A DNA stretch of 64,000 nucleotides from Acanthosoma haemorrhoidale (GCA_930367205.1 OV884014.1:110683138-110747137); one strand, 5' to 3'. Shown: positions 1 through 11,606, counted from the first letter of the stretch. Made by a program: numbers and translations. Notes: generated from the sequence alone by a model not told the origin.

Positions 1-7
1 AATTGTT

Positions 8-170
8 TTTATTCACACCTCCTTTAACCTAGCGAGCTTGTGAAGTTCACACCTTCTTGTACGTGCTTCGCCGGATATCGCATTTCCTGTCCTCTGGCTT
101 TGACCTGTTTTCAACATTTTACAAGAGGTGTTTCGTATTTCAAACCCCTCTTGATGCCCGCCGACAAAGA
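8..170 (+). repeat. Dispersed repeat R1, copy 1
   Basis: This stretch is similar to 55831-55975 in the same orientation. Both contain the block TCTGGCTTTGACCTG, then a TTTT-ACAAG/GTAAG-rich spacer, then a CCCCT(C/T)TT block, a GCC-rich block and the shared CCGACAAA. The 74-codon frame here (40-264) crosses the end of the similarity and is not convincing as a protein. I see no terminal inverted repeat or coding remnant that would identify the parent element, and the left end may lie outside the window. Confidence 0.5.
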
Positions 171-1719
171 CATATTTATTGATACACTTATAACAATAGC
201 CAATTTATATTTCTTAATTTTGTTATCTTATTCATTATATTTATGTTACGTGTTATACATATAACAGTATATATATCTGGGTTGTGGTGGGTTTTTTTTT
301 TTTTTTTGACAAATGGAAACCTCTTGCATGAAGTAATGGTTAGTGACTGTATCATGAGAAGGTTGAAACCTTGTTAACCTATTTTCTTTCTTCTAATTAC
401 ACCAAACTCCAAACAGGTATAGCTCAGATGTCTTATTTCGAGTTGATTTGTAATGAGTTTTTTTGGGTTTTTTTTTTTTTACAGACAGTTGTATCATTTT
501 TTAAATGATAAATTTTTGTTTATTTTCTTTCTCGTGATAATAAGCTTTCTTATCGGTTCATCTTATTGTTAGTTAGGCCTTATCAGTAATAGTATAACCC
601 GAAATTTGGACCAAAAACGAATCAGTAACGGTATTTTGTTGGTGAATTATTTCAGCAACTAACGTGAACTTAAAGATCCACTAAACTCTATGTATTGTTT
701 TCCACGTTAAGTAAAGCGAACAGTGCCTCTGTTGGTAGACAATGGAAGAACTTTCATCCACCCCTTGTAAATTCAGTCTTATCTGCAAAAGGCTACCTGC
801 ACCTCTCGTTAACCTTATCGAAAAACGTGCGTTGCTAACCAATGAGGAAGTTCATCAATAGCCGTTCAGTGAACGACGACAAATAATCACTTAGGCATTA
901 TATAGAGATTATTTCACAGGAACATATTTTGTGGTCGGATTTCGCAAAGATGCTGTGACAGGTCCACTGGAGGATACCCTACATCTCTGTTATGTTCAGT
1001 GCACATGGACAAAGCAACTTTATAGGTTTTTTTTCTTCCCCCTCTTGCCCGGATGCTTGATAATTAATAGGATGTGTGCCAAGAGCTAATTAACCCACTG
1101 CATAAAAGCAGGCCATTACACACATCCTCCTAGAATATAATCAAGTATTTCAAATCCTTTATATAATTGTTAGCCAACCGACACCGTCGTAGGGCTTATT
1201 GATTAAATTTATATAAATAAAACCCTACCGTAATTTAAACCGCTGTGATACAATTACAAATTTTACTTTCTCTGCCTTCATCGATGTTCTCTAATTAATG
1301 ATCTCATAACAGGAAATACTTCATTAATAAACAACAGTAAATTGTTGTCAAATAAGCCCCAGATTGGTGTTTTGCAGAATTCATTTTGGCTTGCTTGATT
1401 TACCTGACACAAACCTGTCCCTTAGAAGGTATTCGATTGTCGGCGGGATCTGCCAGAGCACAGAGGGCTGGTTGACCCCAATATCCTAATTAAAATTGAC
1501 AAACACTTGCTGGTGACAACATTTCCATCTAGCCTTTTTTAAACAGACTCAGAAATGTTTGCCTGGCACTCGCTCTCCAACATGATTGAAAATTGGCTGA
1601 AAATATATACATGGACATAATATGAAATGCAATATGTTTTAATATGTAACTTGGCGTAGTATTTAGAACAGTTGGCTCTCACGCTAACATATTTCCTTTG
1701 ATGCTGTTGACGACTTAGG
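171..1719. other. Anonymous AT-rich DNA
   Basis: No coding relic, RNA gene or structured repeat was recognised. Long T-runs occur near 290-307 and 467-480. The minus-strand 75-codon frame ending near 1539 shows no recognisable motif. Confidence 0.5.
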
Positions 1720-2115
1720 ATGGATGGTCTAGAGCAGAGAGAAGAAATTAGGATCAGCCTACTCATTTTGCAGCATCACATTCAAAATCAAAATTATGTT
1801 ACATTATCAATTATCAAAATGAATATTCATTCAAAATTATGTGCCTCTTCAAGGAAAGATGATCGCGTTGATACAAAATCGAACTCAATGGCCTTCAGCG
1901 AGTTATATTTTTTCGTACAGGAAGTAGCTGGAAAATACAAGAATGAATTGTCGAGAACCCCTATTCAATCTCAGGATTATCCTACAGCCAATGTGAGGCT
2001 ACCTAAAATTGATTTACCCAAGGTCAGTAACAAGTGGAGCAGTTTTAAAGATTCGTATGGCAGTCTTCACTTAATGATATCGACAAATTAAATTATCTAA
2101 AGGCCTTTCTATAAG
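1720..2115 (+). pseudogene. BEL/Pao-type retrotransposon gag fragment
   Basis: The open frame of 123 codons contains VQEVAGKYKNELSR, then LPKIDLPK and WSSFKDSYGSL. This is the arrangement found in BEL/Pao gag-like (DUF1759-type) proteins, where LPKI-LPKF-G-W--FKD-F marks the conserved core. After about 2072 the similarity continues in another frame (NDIDKLNYLKAFL) and then meets a stop at about 2113, so there is a frameshift plus a nonsense change. Only the N-terminal part of gag is present. No protease, reverse transcriptase or integrase was recognised downstream, and no LTRs were found next to it. It is therefore a dead fragment. The upstream half of the frame (1720-1830) is not gag-like and may be flanking sequence. 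Confidence 0.6.
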
Positions 2116-3340
2116 GCCCCCTGTAGATTGTACATCAAGTATCCCATTGGATGGTGCACACTAACAAAGTGCTTGGGCTGCTCTGGTTTGTCTGTTTAAA
2201 AAGTGTTGTAAGGTGGCTGGTTGGTCCTTTAGAAAGTAGCCAGAAGGTTGCACGGTTCTATTGTAGTGGATAATTTCCAGAGAGGTCGTAGCTACTTGCT
2301 CCTGTTGGCTTTTTTGCCATCTTTATGTTTACTACTCCTGGCGCTAGCTGGAGTACGGTACAATATTGCCAGCGATAACTTATTGTCCAATGTTTAATTC
2401 ATCGCTAAGGCTACTTTTGTTGGTTTACAAAGCTTTTGTCCTATAATTGTACGGTAGTGGACATGAAGTGGTCCAAAATGTCTGAAATTGTAAAGATGTA
2501 TTCTCCGGATCACACTGTAAATTTTTTAATTAAGCGATTACTCCTTTAAACTTTAAGCTTTCCCGAGGTACAATTCAAATTTGTTTAATATCTAATGTTA
2601 TGATTTTTTTTTTTCCAATGAAAATACTAGGTATTGGGAACGAATAGATGGTTTTTTTTCGGATCAATGATCAATACTTACCTACATACTTCTTAGCGAG
2701 ATTTTCAAAACTATTTAATGAATAAATAATTAGTATTTAAAAAGCCCTCGAAAATACTATCTTCATATTTTATGTGTTAGAACCAGCAATGGATCAAGTT
2801 TTTTTTGTTTTTTTTTAATCGGACATTTCGCCTGCGAACATAAAAATATTGTTATTTTTTACTATGTAGGCAGATGTACATGCGAAGCAGAATGAAGCTC
2901 CCCATGCTGTTTCCGTAACGAGAGCCACAGATGCTCTGTAGAGCCAAGTAATATTGAACTGTAACAATTCAATACATGCCCTAAACTAAATATCAACCTA
3001 GCAAGACTTCAATCGATGCAAGCCCTTCAAATAACATCTCTTTTTTGGCAAATACTTATTTGTTGACTTTTGTTGGGTTATAACAAGTTAATGTCACTCG
3101 CTGTTTGTGTGGATAGACCAAGTGTTTGATTTATTAAATGAAAAAGAATCTGGATCGTATATTTAGTGTAAATTTGTCTCGTAGTATTCCTTAACTAAAT
3201 GTGATGAGGTGAGGTCGCTACTAGTTCTTGTTTCGGCCAATCTAGCGGTTAGCTTTTGACACTCTAAGGTGTTTTTGGGGGGGTACACATGAACCCAGGC
3301 GGTGAATGATGTGTAAAAACCTAGGCATGCATACTCCATG
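2116..3340. other. Anonymous AT-rich DNA
   Basis: No further gag, pol or LTR sequence was recognised downstream of the gag fragment. T-rich tracts are frequent (2606-2616, 2798-2818). Nothing else was identified. Confidence 0.45.
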
Positions 3341-3356
3341 TCAGTCAAACCATGCA

Positions 3357-3389
3357 TATATAAGAGTCATTATCCAGGTAGATATTTCA
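3357..3389 (+). promoter_or_regulatory. Candidate TATA/initiator core promoter
   Basis: TATATAAG at 3357-3364 is followed by TTCACTG, whose A at 3389 lies 32 bp downstream. That is the spacing of an animal TATA box to an initiator. A well-placed ATG follows at 3417 (ACAATGG context: A at -3, G at +4). Such matches also occur by chance in AT-rich DNA, so this is only a candidate. Confidence 0.2.
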
Positions 3390-3416
3390 CTGTCATCATC
3401 ATACCGAATAACGACA

Positions 3417-3653
3417 ATGGCGCAGCTGGCAGGGGGCACTAGAGGTAAATATTCCCGCTCCCGGGAAAACATCAATCTTGGCGGCAATCTGCGGCCTTTT
3501 CCTCGACTGGCGGGAGACCGATCGTTTGGGGGCCCGCTTTCACCTCCCGGCAAAACCATCATTCAGGCGGGAGTAGGGAAGGCCCACAAGAGCACATCGA
3601 CAAGGCAGAAGCCATATCTTCCTTCGCGCTCTTGGTCTATAGAAAATGTTTAA
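3417..3653 (+). CDS. Unrecognised open frame in a GC-richer island
   Basis: From the ATG at 3417 an open frame runs 78 codons and begins MAQLAGGTRGKYSRS. The block from about 3415 to 3620 is clearly richer in G+C than its flanks and lies behind the candidate promoter at 3357. There is a possible splice donor, GAG|GTAAAT, at about 3445, so a short first coding exon is an alternative reading. No protein family was recognised. The composition (R, G, S, P rich) and the presence of an antisense open frame argue for caution. Confidence 0.18.
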   Translation: MAQLAGGTRGKYSRSRENINLGGNLRPFPRLAGDRSFGGPLSPPGKTIIQAGVGKAHKSTSTRQKPYLPSRSWSIENV

Positions 3654-4990
3654 AAAAATAACAGAGTGCTAGCCTCGAACGTTAATACATTTTGTTTATT
3701 TCAAGGATTTTCGCAAATTATTTATCCCCAATCCTCTCCGTCAGACTTTATGCGACTTCTTGCATCCATCTTCTTTCTTCAGGGTCTTTCTCTGCTCCTT
3801 CTTCTTATCACTTCAAACTCCATGCTTTCTTTGTATAACCATCTATCGTAATTTTAATTTTCTTATTTCTCATCATTTTAAACATTTTTATTTTCAACGT
3901 CGTTTTGTATTTTCTCTCCTCCAGAAATCTTCTACTGAAAATGTTCACCACAAAAAAGTTTTTATACTTTTTGACTTTGTTGACGTCTGTCCCTATAGCT
4001 TTGAAGATTTCGGAGACCTTCCTATAGCCCTAGGATTTTCTCTTCGGGGTATTTGTCTAGTCATGGTTGACTCTTACATGAATAAAAAACTTAAAGTTGA
4101 CAGGAACCGCATAGTTCTGTAGGTCTCAACTAGTCATTCTTCCTGCATGAATAGTCTTTAGTGTAAATTATGGCACTTATTTTCAGTTGTTATTATTAAT
4201 AATGTGTTTTTAATTAGTCTTTACTGCTGTATAAGATCGTTAATTATTACTCCATCGAGAAGAGTTTGGGAAGCTGAAGAGTTAAATACGCCATCAAGTC
4301 TTATTCGATATTTCAGACACTTGCGATTTGAAATCTACAAATAAACTATTTATTTATATGTATTTTCGCTTAATGTTCTATGAATGTGCGTGTTAATGTT
4401 CAAAGGTGTGCGTTACACTTTCCAGTTTCATTACGAACACAACGAGCCCGTGAAGTGCCGAATCTAAGTGCGCTGCTTAAGTTTTCTGCACTTGCAACAA
4501 AATCTGTTATCAGCAAAGCCATGAGACTTAGTGATCCAGAGCCCGCTGTTTAAGTCCGGACTTGAAGTAAGTTAACTGCCCCCCGCCGCCGGTCTAACTA
4601 ATAGAGATAGAGAGCACAGAACCTAGGGGGGGCCCTGGGGGGGGGGGTTGAAGTACTTGATAACGAGGGTAAAAGGGAGGGGACAATTGTCAGCCCTTGT
4701 ATTGATTCGCCGAAGCTGTGGGGTACGGCACCCTGTTAGGAACATTTAGAGAATGTTAGTCAAAGTAAAAACCTCTCATTAAACCCACACTTTTGCTGGC
4801 ACTGAGCACTTGGCTAATAAACCTCTTCTCGTCTACTAGTGTCAATCAATATCCTAGTGCCATTTTATTAAATAATAAATAAAAAAAGTACTTGTTTCCA
4901 ATACTTCAGTATTCGAACTTTAAATGTATTTGTTCGTGTTTTTTATCCAATTTAATTTAAATTATACTAATTAAATTATATTAATATATA
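3654..4990. other. Anonymous DNA with poly-G tract
   Basis: No coding or RNA feature was recognised. An 11-nt G run lies at 4637-4647, with a 7-nt G run just before it at 4626-4632. The 120-codon frame at 3760-4122 is F/S/L-rich and looks like pyrimidine-rich DNA read through, not a gene. Confidence 0.4.
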
Positions 4991-5136
4991 GATTTGAGAG
5001 GTCTCTGAGATGTTTGTAAATAATATATAAATGAGCGAGTGAATGAAAATTGTAAATATCATATGAATGAGAACATTTATCACAACTGTTTATTGCCCAA
5101 AGAAGGCAGATTGTAATTTTACACAATAAAGAAGTT
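4991..5136 (+). mobile_element. LINE A copy 1 (3' end only)
   Basis: This is the 3'-terminal piece of the Jockey-type LINE A family. It carries the signature TGTTTGTAAATA, then ATGAGCGAGTGAATGA, then an AATTGTAAATAT block, a TTATTGCCCAA block and GGCAGATTGTAATTTT before an AATAAA-containing A-rich end. The same string of blocks ends the copies at 6.3, 8.3, 29.6 and 58.2 kb. No coding sequence remains. Confidence 0.75.
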
Positions 5137-5215
5137 TTGCATATAATAAATACAATAAAAATTTGCATATATGTCAACATTTCGCCCGCCTGTTCGGGCA
5201 TTATCAAGGACTACA
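5137..5215 (-). mobile_element. Retroelement 3'-tail hairpin, minus strand
   Basis: Read on the minus strand this contains GCCCGAACAGGCGGGC followed by GAAATGTTGACA, a short stem-loop followed by G-AAA-GTTGAC. A very similar hairpin plus GAAACGTTGAC occurs at 25401. This looks like the conserved 3' tail of a LINE or SINE. The body is not recognised. It abuts LINE A copy 1 in the opposite orientation. Confidence 0.35.
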
Positions 5216-6298
5216 ATTTTCAAACAATATATACATATAGTTACATTGTAGAAACATAATGCATACTAATTCAATGTAAAAATAATTAAACTTTTCTTTA
5301 TTTTGTATCTTTTGGAGTTCATTGTTGGAATTTCCCGGACTAGTTTGTGTTTCTTAAAATAAAAAACATTAATTATTCTTAACTTGTATGCAATTTTTGT
5401 TCAGTAGCAACTGATCTTCTAACATGCAGATTGGTTGTAAGAATAATCATTATGAAAATCAGTGTGGTTTTGAACTTAACGTAATAGTTTTGTTGTGTGC
5501 CAAGAGTGAAGTTATCACTTTGAAATAAACAGTGTATAACTAATATTATCAGTTACAATGATATTTTTCTATCTCAATATCATTTTTTCGTTTCGTATGC
5601 TGCTTCTCCCTGTATTTTGATACATGAAGGATATGTTTGGGTTAAACCTTTCTCTCGAAGCAGGCCTTCGATTGAAAAAAATAAATAAACAATATAATTT
5701 ATTCGTCTCGCAATATCATTTCATTTTTCCAATATGTTCGTAAGTTACTATTTTTCCTTTTTTTCAATGTGAAATTGTCAGTACATAAATTTTATGCCAG
5801 CAACTCATTTTATACGAGGGAAACTTTCGACTCCCCTAGCATTTTCTGAGAATGAAGGATTTTGTAAAAACTACTGGCGCTCTCTGCTGGAAAATTAAAT
5901 TTTCTAATTGTTAAATTACATCCTGGAAAAGTAATGTTTTCGCTCCAGAAAATCTGCGACACTCACAACAAAAAAATACAGTTTAAGGGTTATGGTGCGA
6001 GGGGGGGGGGGAATGCTTTTAGTTTAAGCACTCCGTAGGGCTTTACCCATTGGACCGCTCACGTTCTATGAAATGGGAATGTTTGAGGCAAACAAACTCG
6101 CGCCCCGCGGCGATTCGATCAATCCGCGTGCACTCTAGAGAGGGATTCATCTGAATTTGTTCTCTGATCCCGGCAGGGATTTGAACCTTCCCTTTATTTA
6201 CCAGATTGTACGTGTTCCTCTTAATGGCCTTACACCGCACATGCAAACAAATATAGATAATACCCCTTAAAAAAATAATAAATTCTTATTATACAATA
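5216..6298. other. AT-rich DNA with tRNA-like promoter-box remnant
   Basis: Mostly anonymous. On the minus strand, AAGGTTCAAATCCCTGCC (about 6168-6185) resembles a Pol III B box, and GGTCCAATGGGTAAAGC (about 6038-6054) resembles an A box. They lie in the wrong order for one tRNA-like unit, so these may be remnants of two SINE-like insertions. An 11-nt G run lies at 6001-6011. No cloverleaf can be drawn. Confidence 0.3.
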
Positions 6299-6777
6299 CC
6301 CTACATTCTTTAACTCATCCCTTCCAAGTTCATGAAATTCCATAGTAACCTATCCAACCACCCTAATCCCCTAGCACAGTTATTGCACTGCACCACTCAT
6401 CCCTATAATCCTCCTCGGAGACTAAAACGGCAGTGGCCTCGTGACCTGCTATAAATAAGTGACAGTGGGAGTTCTGGTAATGGCCAGTTTCTCTAATCAT
6501 ATCCTGAGCGTCTGTGGCTCTTGGTCAGCCTCCGCTGGCTTTTATCCAGTGACGCGGCTGACGTAGGACCGTGGGGGACTTCCCAAGACTCCGCTTCCTC
6601 CTTCGCACGCGAGGGAAGTGACAACCATGTGGACTTGGGGGGCCTCTGGGCTGTTTGTAGATATAGTATGACTGAACGAGTGAATGAAAATTGTAAATTG
6701 GTATGAATGAGATCATTTATCACAATTACTTATAGCCCAATCAGACAGATTGTAATTTTATCTTAATAAAAATTGTT
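6299..6777 (+). mobile_element. LINE A copy 2 (5'-truncated)
   Basis: This is the C-terminal coding end and 3' UTR of a Jockey-type LINE. The start encodes a decayed version of the family's LIPSKFMKFHS-LSNHPNP and YNPPRRLKRQWPRDLL segment, matching the copy at 38.1 kb in translation. The shared 3' UTR follows, with ATGAACGAGTGAATG-like tandem motifs and GACAGATTGTAATTTT, ending at AATAAAAATTGTT. Stop codons break the coding part. Weakly similar TATACAA strings flank the copy, which is not enough to call a target duplication. Confidence 0.75.
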
Positions 6778-7506
6778 AACAATTAAAAAAAATTAATATA
6801 CAACACAGTAGTTGCTACTGTAGTATATAATAGTGATATTTTGTAGTTGTTATCCACTGTAACAGTTACAAGTTAATCAACCGATAATATAATTAATTGT
6901 TATGCATGTATTAAATAAATATGTTTTGTGTTGCAGGGTACAAATTCATACATACCGACTACCAGTTACCGACGTCTATACCTCATACCATCACTTAGAA
7001 ACAAGGTAAGATTAGATATATTTATTATTGTTATGTTAATTCATTTCCACTCATAGATCATAGTATTGTATTTAACTTTAAATTTGACCCTTCCTAAGAG
7101 AAAATTCATTGTCCCCCTTCTATACTGTACAGGTACTGTACTATGTTAACTTGTAATATTCAATTTATAAATGCAATAATAATTGATAATAATAATTGAC
7201 AGTATTATTCTGAAAACATGTTAACGATACAACGTGAATAAAACGTGCTAATTCATTAAATCTTTATAAGATGCCTCTCAAAATTCTAAAATCAGGTCTT
7301 AGTGCGTTATTTTAGCATCGTTGCTTTTTGAAGTTTTGAGGATCGGTCTAGTAATGATATTAATTTGCAAAATAATTTTATATATATAAAGCGAAAAGTC
7401 TCTCAGTTCGTATATCTTTATCGTCTTCTGGACTAATATTTACAAATTAGATGAATAAATATTTTTTTTTTTTACTAAACATTGTCGCAGGTCAACAAAC
7501 AATCAT
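6778..7506. other. Anonymous AT-rich DNA
   Basis: No feature was recognised between the two LINE A copies apart from short A/T runs. Confidence 0.4.
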
Positions 7507-7518
7507 ACAATGTGTATA

Positions 7519-8367
7519 TTACAAGCTCAGAGGATATTTACCGCAGACCCTATCCCTAATCCTACAGTCCTACCTTTCAAACCGTTTCCTAAGTCCGCTG
7601 TGGTTTAGAATATTCTGACTACTATCCCATGAAAGCAGGAGTTCCACAGGGCAGCGTCCTGGGTCCCATTCTCTATAGTCTATACACCGCTGATGTCCCC
7701 TCTACTACCAATACCTTCTTGGCAACATTCGCAGACGACACTGCAGTCCTGTCAACCCATCCAGACCCTGATATAGCATCCCAACACCTTCAAAAACACC
7801 TTGACGAGATCGAGTATTGGTGCAACCAATGGCGAATCAAAGTCAATGAAGCACAATGTTTCCACATAACCTTTACCCTCTGCCACAAGCCCTGTCCGCT
7901 AGTTTTTTAAATTCAATTCCTCTCCCTGTGTCTGAGACAGTACGATACTTAGGCTTCCATCTCGACAAACGACTGACATGGAACTCGCACACGAGGCTAA
8001 AAAGACAAGAAATAAACAGACGCTTTAGACAACTGTACAGACTACTTCGAAGGACATCCCATATCTCAATAGAAAACAAACTACTTATTTACAAAGTTAT
8101 ACTGAAGCCAATCTGGACATACGGAATAGAGCTATGGGGGACAGCAAAAAATTCGAACATTAAGCGCATCTAAACCTTTCAATCAAAAGTCCTGAGAACA
8201 ATCGTAAATGCCCCTTATATTTTCTTGAACTAGTAAATATTGTATGAATGAGCGAGTGAATGATGAATTGTAAATATGGTATGAATGATAACATTTATCT
8301 CAATTACTTATTGCCTAATAAAAGGCAGATTGTAATTTTATCTTAATAAAAATTGTTGTTTAAAAGA
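7519..8367 (+). mobile_element. LINE A copy 3, flanked by a 12-bp target duplication
   Basis: This is a 5'-truncated Jockey-type LINE whose ends are fixed by an exact 12-bp direct repeat, ACAATGTGTATA, at 7507-7518 and 8368-8379. The insert runs from within the reverse transcriptase to the family 3' end (AATAAAAATTGTTG). About 8222-8240 marks an internal deletion. Coding sequence equivalent to RTIVNAPY is followed almost at once by the 3' UTR, so the C-terminal segment present in the 6.3 and 38.1 kb copies is missing. The target duplication shows target-primed insertion of an already shortened copy, or a deletion after insertion. Confidence 0.85.
7522..8222 (+). pseudogene. LINE A reverse transcriptase fragment
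   Basis: Translated in order, with two frame changes, this gives YKLRGYLPQTLS and then GLEYSDYYPMKAGVPQGS (the GVPQGS motif starts near 7638). Next come the catalytic FADDT at about 7728-7742, WCNQWRIKVNE, and the thumb/C-terminal part VRYLGFHLDKRLTW and IYKVILKPIWTYGIELWG. This is the second half of a Jockey-clade LINE reverse transcriptase. Frame breaks lie near 7595 (a stop splits the upstream reading) and near 7900, where the frame ending ...PCPLVF passes to one beginning ...FLNSIPLP. The endonuclease and the N-terminal half are absent. It cannot encode an active enzyme. The product would have reverse-transcribed LINE RNA at nicked genomic targets. Confidence 0.85.
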
Positions 8368-8379
8368 ACAATGTGTATA

Positions 8380-10196
8380 AATTTTATATGAATATATCAT
8401 AAATATCATTAGGTATATTTAGATTTTTCAAATCTGTCAGTTTCGAGTATTTACTAGTAATTTATTAAACTGTTTTTAAAATAGTGAAGTTGACAAAATT
8501 AAAAAAATAAGATTGTTGTACGAAACTTAACTCCGTTTCCTGGCATTATTTGTGTAAGTTGATTAGCTTGATGTTAATTTCCATCTTGGAGATCCAACTG
8601 TCGGAATGCACTCGTCAAGATGTTGCTGCCATTTTTAAATTTGGTAATGTTTAAGCGACAAGTACCAGGAGAGGAACTGTCTCCAGATAAATTTTGGTAC
8701 CATGGAGGTGATCTTTTCGTGGAATACATTTTTTTTGGGGGGGGGGGCATACGCATCAAATATTTAACCTATTCCTTGCTCTGAATTTTATCATTGTATG
8801 TTTTGTGAGAATTTTCGCTATAGATACCAATCTACCGAATCAGTGGATTTTTATTTGTCTACTTCAAGTTTGAGATTGGCTTTGTAAGATATGGTTATTT
8901 GAGCGTGGTGTGGTGAGTATGACGGCTTACTGCAACATCGCTATTGAAAAGGTCAGGTAGATTTTAGTGTGATTTACTTCCGCTGATAGTGTTGTCAAAT
9001 GTGCGATGGATTCAGCGACTTCTGTTTCCAGTTGCTGGCTATCCATTTTACACCCGGCACGGAGGATTTATCGATTCTAGGGCGAACTCAGCCGACCTCT
9101 GATCAGATATAATCGATATATATGTGTGTATCGATTGGCTTTTCGTCTTTGTCGGCTCAAGGACCTGCTGGGAGGTAAACAGCGTGTCCTATTTGTGCCA
9201 GGCGTGTGTACCCAGAACTACGTCGTCCACGTGTAACTATTGGAGTGCGTAACGAGTGTTTTTTTCCACACCGACTCCAAGGATACTTCACACAAATAAC
9301 CATCCGCCGACTAATAGCCTTGTGACTGACTAACAGGGAACAGTACACAAACAACAATAATAGCAACTTTATTGCATACAGATATCAATCCATATTAATG
9401 GAAATATACTTCTCCAAACTGTAAATAAAACTTAACATTATGAATAATTAAATGTCAATACAAATAATATAATGAGTAAACAAATAAATATATAATAATA
9501 TAGTTCTATCAAGTTACGGATCACTGTTGCTTCATGTCTAGCTCTTATTTCATAAATATTATATAAGAACAATTTAACATCATTGATCGTCGTTAAAAAG
9601 ACCTGAAATAAAAATTTAAAAAATAATTTAGAATGATTCTCATATTGATTAGATTGAAATCAACCTTTGATAAATGTGGAGATTAAAAGATTATTGTTGT
9701 CAGATAATAGTGCTTACTCTAGAATTTATTTCTTAAAGGACATAGCTAAAAAAAGTTGACATAACCAAAGAGAACAAGAAAAGACCAATGGGTTCTTATA
9801 TTTTAAATTTTGAGACACTCTGCAGAAAAAATAATAATCATAAATTACAGGAAAACATTGATGTAGCTATTTTTTTTTTATAAATTCCTTTATTTAAACA
9901 TTTATTTAATCACAACTAAATATTATAATAACAAACTAAACATTGCAAGTAGTCTACAGGTGATCCTGTATGTTCTAGGCTGTATTGTATATTCCTGTTA
10001 TAGCACATACGGCCTACCAACACTAATGTTTCCCAACTTCTGTATTTTATCTTCAAATTGTCACAATTTTACATAATACCATAATACATAATACATTTAT
10101 ATAATAGCTTCCTTTTTGTTAAGTCGCGCTCAAAATTGGCTTTGGCTCATGTCAATTTTTTAAAGCATCCCTTTTTTTTCTTCTTTTTTTTTAATT
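8380..10196. other. Anonymous AT-rich DNA
   Basis: No coding relic was recognised. An 11-nt G run lies at 8737-8747. The 69-codon minus-strand frame at 9157-9366 lies in a GC-richer patch but shows no motif I recognise. The end near 10180 is a long T-rich tract that borders the next LINE copy. Confidence 0.4.
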
Positions 10197-10745
10197 ATCA
10201 ACGCTTTATTGTGACAATTACAATATGCCTTATTGGGCAATAAGTAATTGTGTTCAGTGTTCTCATTCATACCATATTTACAATTCTTCATTCACTCGCT
10301 CATTCATACAGTATATACAAACAGCCTAAAGACGCTATAGTAGGTCACGAGGCCACTGCCGCTATAGTCTCAGAGGAGGATTATAGGTATGTGTGGCACA
10401 GTGTAATGACTAGGGGTTTAGGATGGTTGGATAGGTTACTGTGGAATTTCACGAACTTGGAAGTTATGAGTTCAAAAATGTAGGGTATATTAAGATCGTT
10501 ATGAAGGGTTTTGTTCCTGACATAATAATATGGGACATTAACTATTGTTCTCAGGACTTTTGATTGAAAGGATTGGATACGCTTGATGTTCGACTTTTTT
10601 GCTGTCCCCCATAGCTCTATTCCGTATGTCCAGATTGGCTTAGGTATAACATTGTAAATTAGTAATTTATTTTCTATTGAGGGATGGGATGTCCTTTGAA
10701 GTAGTCTGCACAGTTTTCTAAAGCGTCTGTTTAGTTCTTTTTAGG
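10197..10745 (-). mobile_element. LINE A copy 4 (internally deleted)
   Basis: On the minus strand this runs from the RT thumb region (equivalent to NRRF-QLYRLL) through KVI-KPIWTYGIELWG and NIKRIQSFQSKVLRTIV to LIPSKFMKFHSNLSNHP. It then reaches the 3' UTR with the inverse of the CATTCACTCGCTCATTCATAC motif. About 180 bp of the usual C-terminal coding/3' UTR junction is missing near 10325-10345. The T-rich tract at 10170-10195 is the A-tail on the opposite strand. Confidence 0.75.
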
Positions 10746-11215
10746 TCTTTTGAGTCTTGATTTCGACGTGGATTTTAATAAAACGTTTATTGAGCTGTGT
10801 GGGCGTTAAAGCTCTCAAAGGAGGGTTATCTACAGATCATATAGTTTTCTAGCTTGAGTAGGGAAATACTAAAATGAACTTATCTCACAATAAGCAGTCT
10901 CGTACACAATACAAGGAGTAAGGATGAATCCAGGATCTGCGAGATTTATGCTGATAATATTCATTCTCATCCACCTCCTCCTCTCCTCTCACTTTTAACT
11001 AAGCAAAGTTAATTCCATTTAATAAAGCCCTCCTAGCTGGAACTGGAACTAAACTAAGTCAATGTCTAAGAACCCAGGGTCGTCGGCTTAATGTTGAGTT
11101 AAAAAAGTAATTAAATGTCTGTCGCTAAAATCATACTAGCTCATTTTCGAAGTTTAGTATTATTTTTTATAAGCATTTTCATTTTGGTGCATCGATCATA
11201 AATGGTATTTTTGTT
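10746..11215. other. Anonymous DNA
   Basis: No gene or repeat was recognised. The CT-rich segment at 10970-10995 is simple sequence. Confidence 0.4.
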
Positions 11216-11227
11216 AATGCATAAATA

Positions 11228-11606
11228 TATATTGAAACTTCTTTATTGTGCTTAAATTACAAATTTGCCTTATTAGGCAATAAATCATTGTGATAAATGT
11301 TTTCATTCATACAGTATTTACAAACAGCCCAGAGGCCCCCCATATCCACATGGTTGTCACCTCCCTCGCATGCGAAAGAGGCAGCGACGACCTGGGAATT
11401 CCCCCACGCTCCTCCGTCAGCCGCGTCACCGGATACGAGCCAGTTGAGGTGGACCAAGAGCGCAAGAGCCACTGACGCTCAGGCATGATGGAACTGCCCA
11501 TTGCCAGGACTCCCGCTGTCACGCATTTATAGCAGGTCACGACGCCACAGCCGCTTTAGTCTCGGAAGAGGATTATATGGATGTATGGCGCAGTACAATG
11601 ACTGTG
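11228..11606 (-). mobile_element. LINE A copy 5, flanked by a 12-bp target duplication
   Basis: This is a minus-strand 3' end of LINE A, bounded by an exact direct repeat AATGCATAAATA at 11216-11227 and 11607-11618. The copy starts in the last coding segment (the equivalent of TVIVLRHTSI...SSE and the CHDLL---) and holds the GC-rich terminal coding/UTR stretch, then the UTR with the CATTCATACAGTATTTAC motif and ATTGCCTAATAAGGCAA. The several overlapping 60-77-codon frames here on both strands are by-products of the GC-rich LINE sequence. Confidence 0.82.

Noticed and set aside
3760..4122. 120-codon plus-strand frame as a gene
   Set aside because: F/S/L-rich reading of pyrimidine-rich DNA, with no motif, poor composition and no promoter or splice context.
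6493..6723. Overlapping frames of 61-76 codons on both strands
   Set aside because: They lie in the GC-rich terminal segment of LINE A. The same sequence gives similar frames at 11.3, 29.5, 37.8 and 58.0 kb.
6299..6777. Target duplication TATACAA around LINE A copy 2
   Set aside because: Only 7 AT-rich bases match and the edges are uncertain. This is expected by chance.
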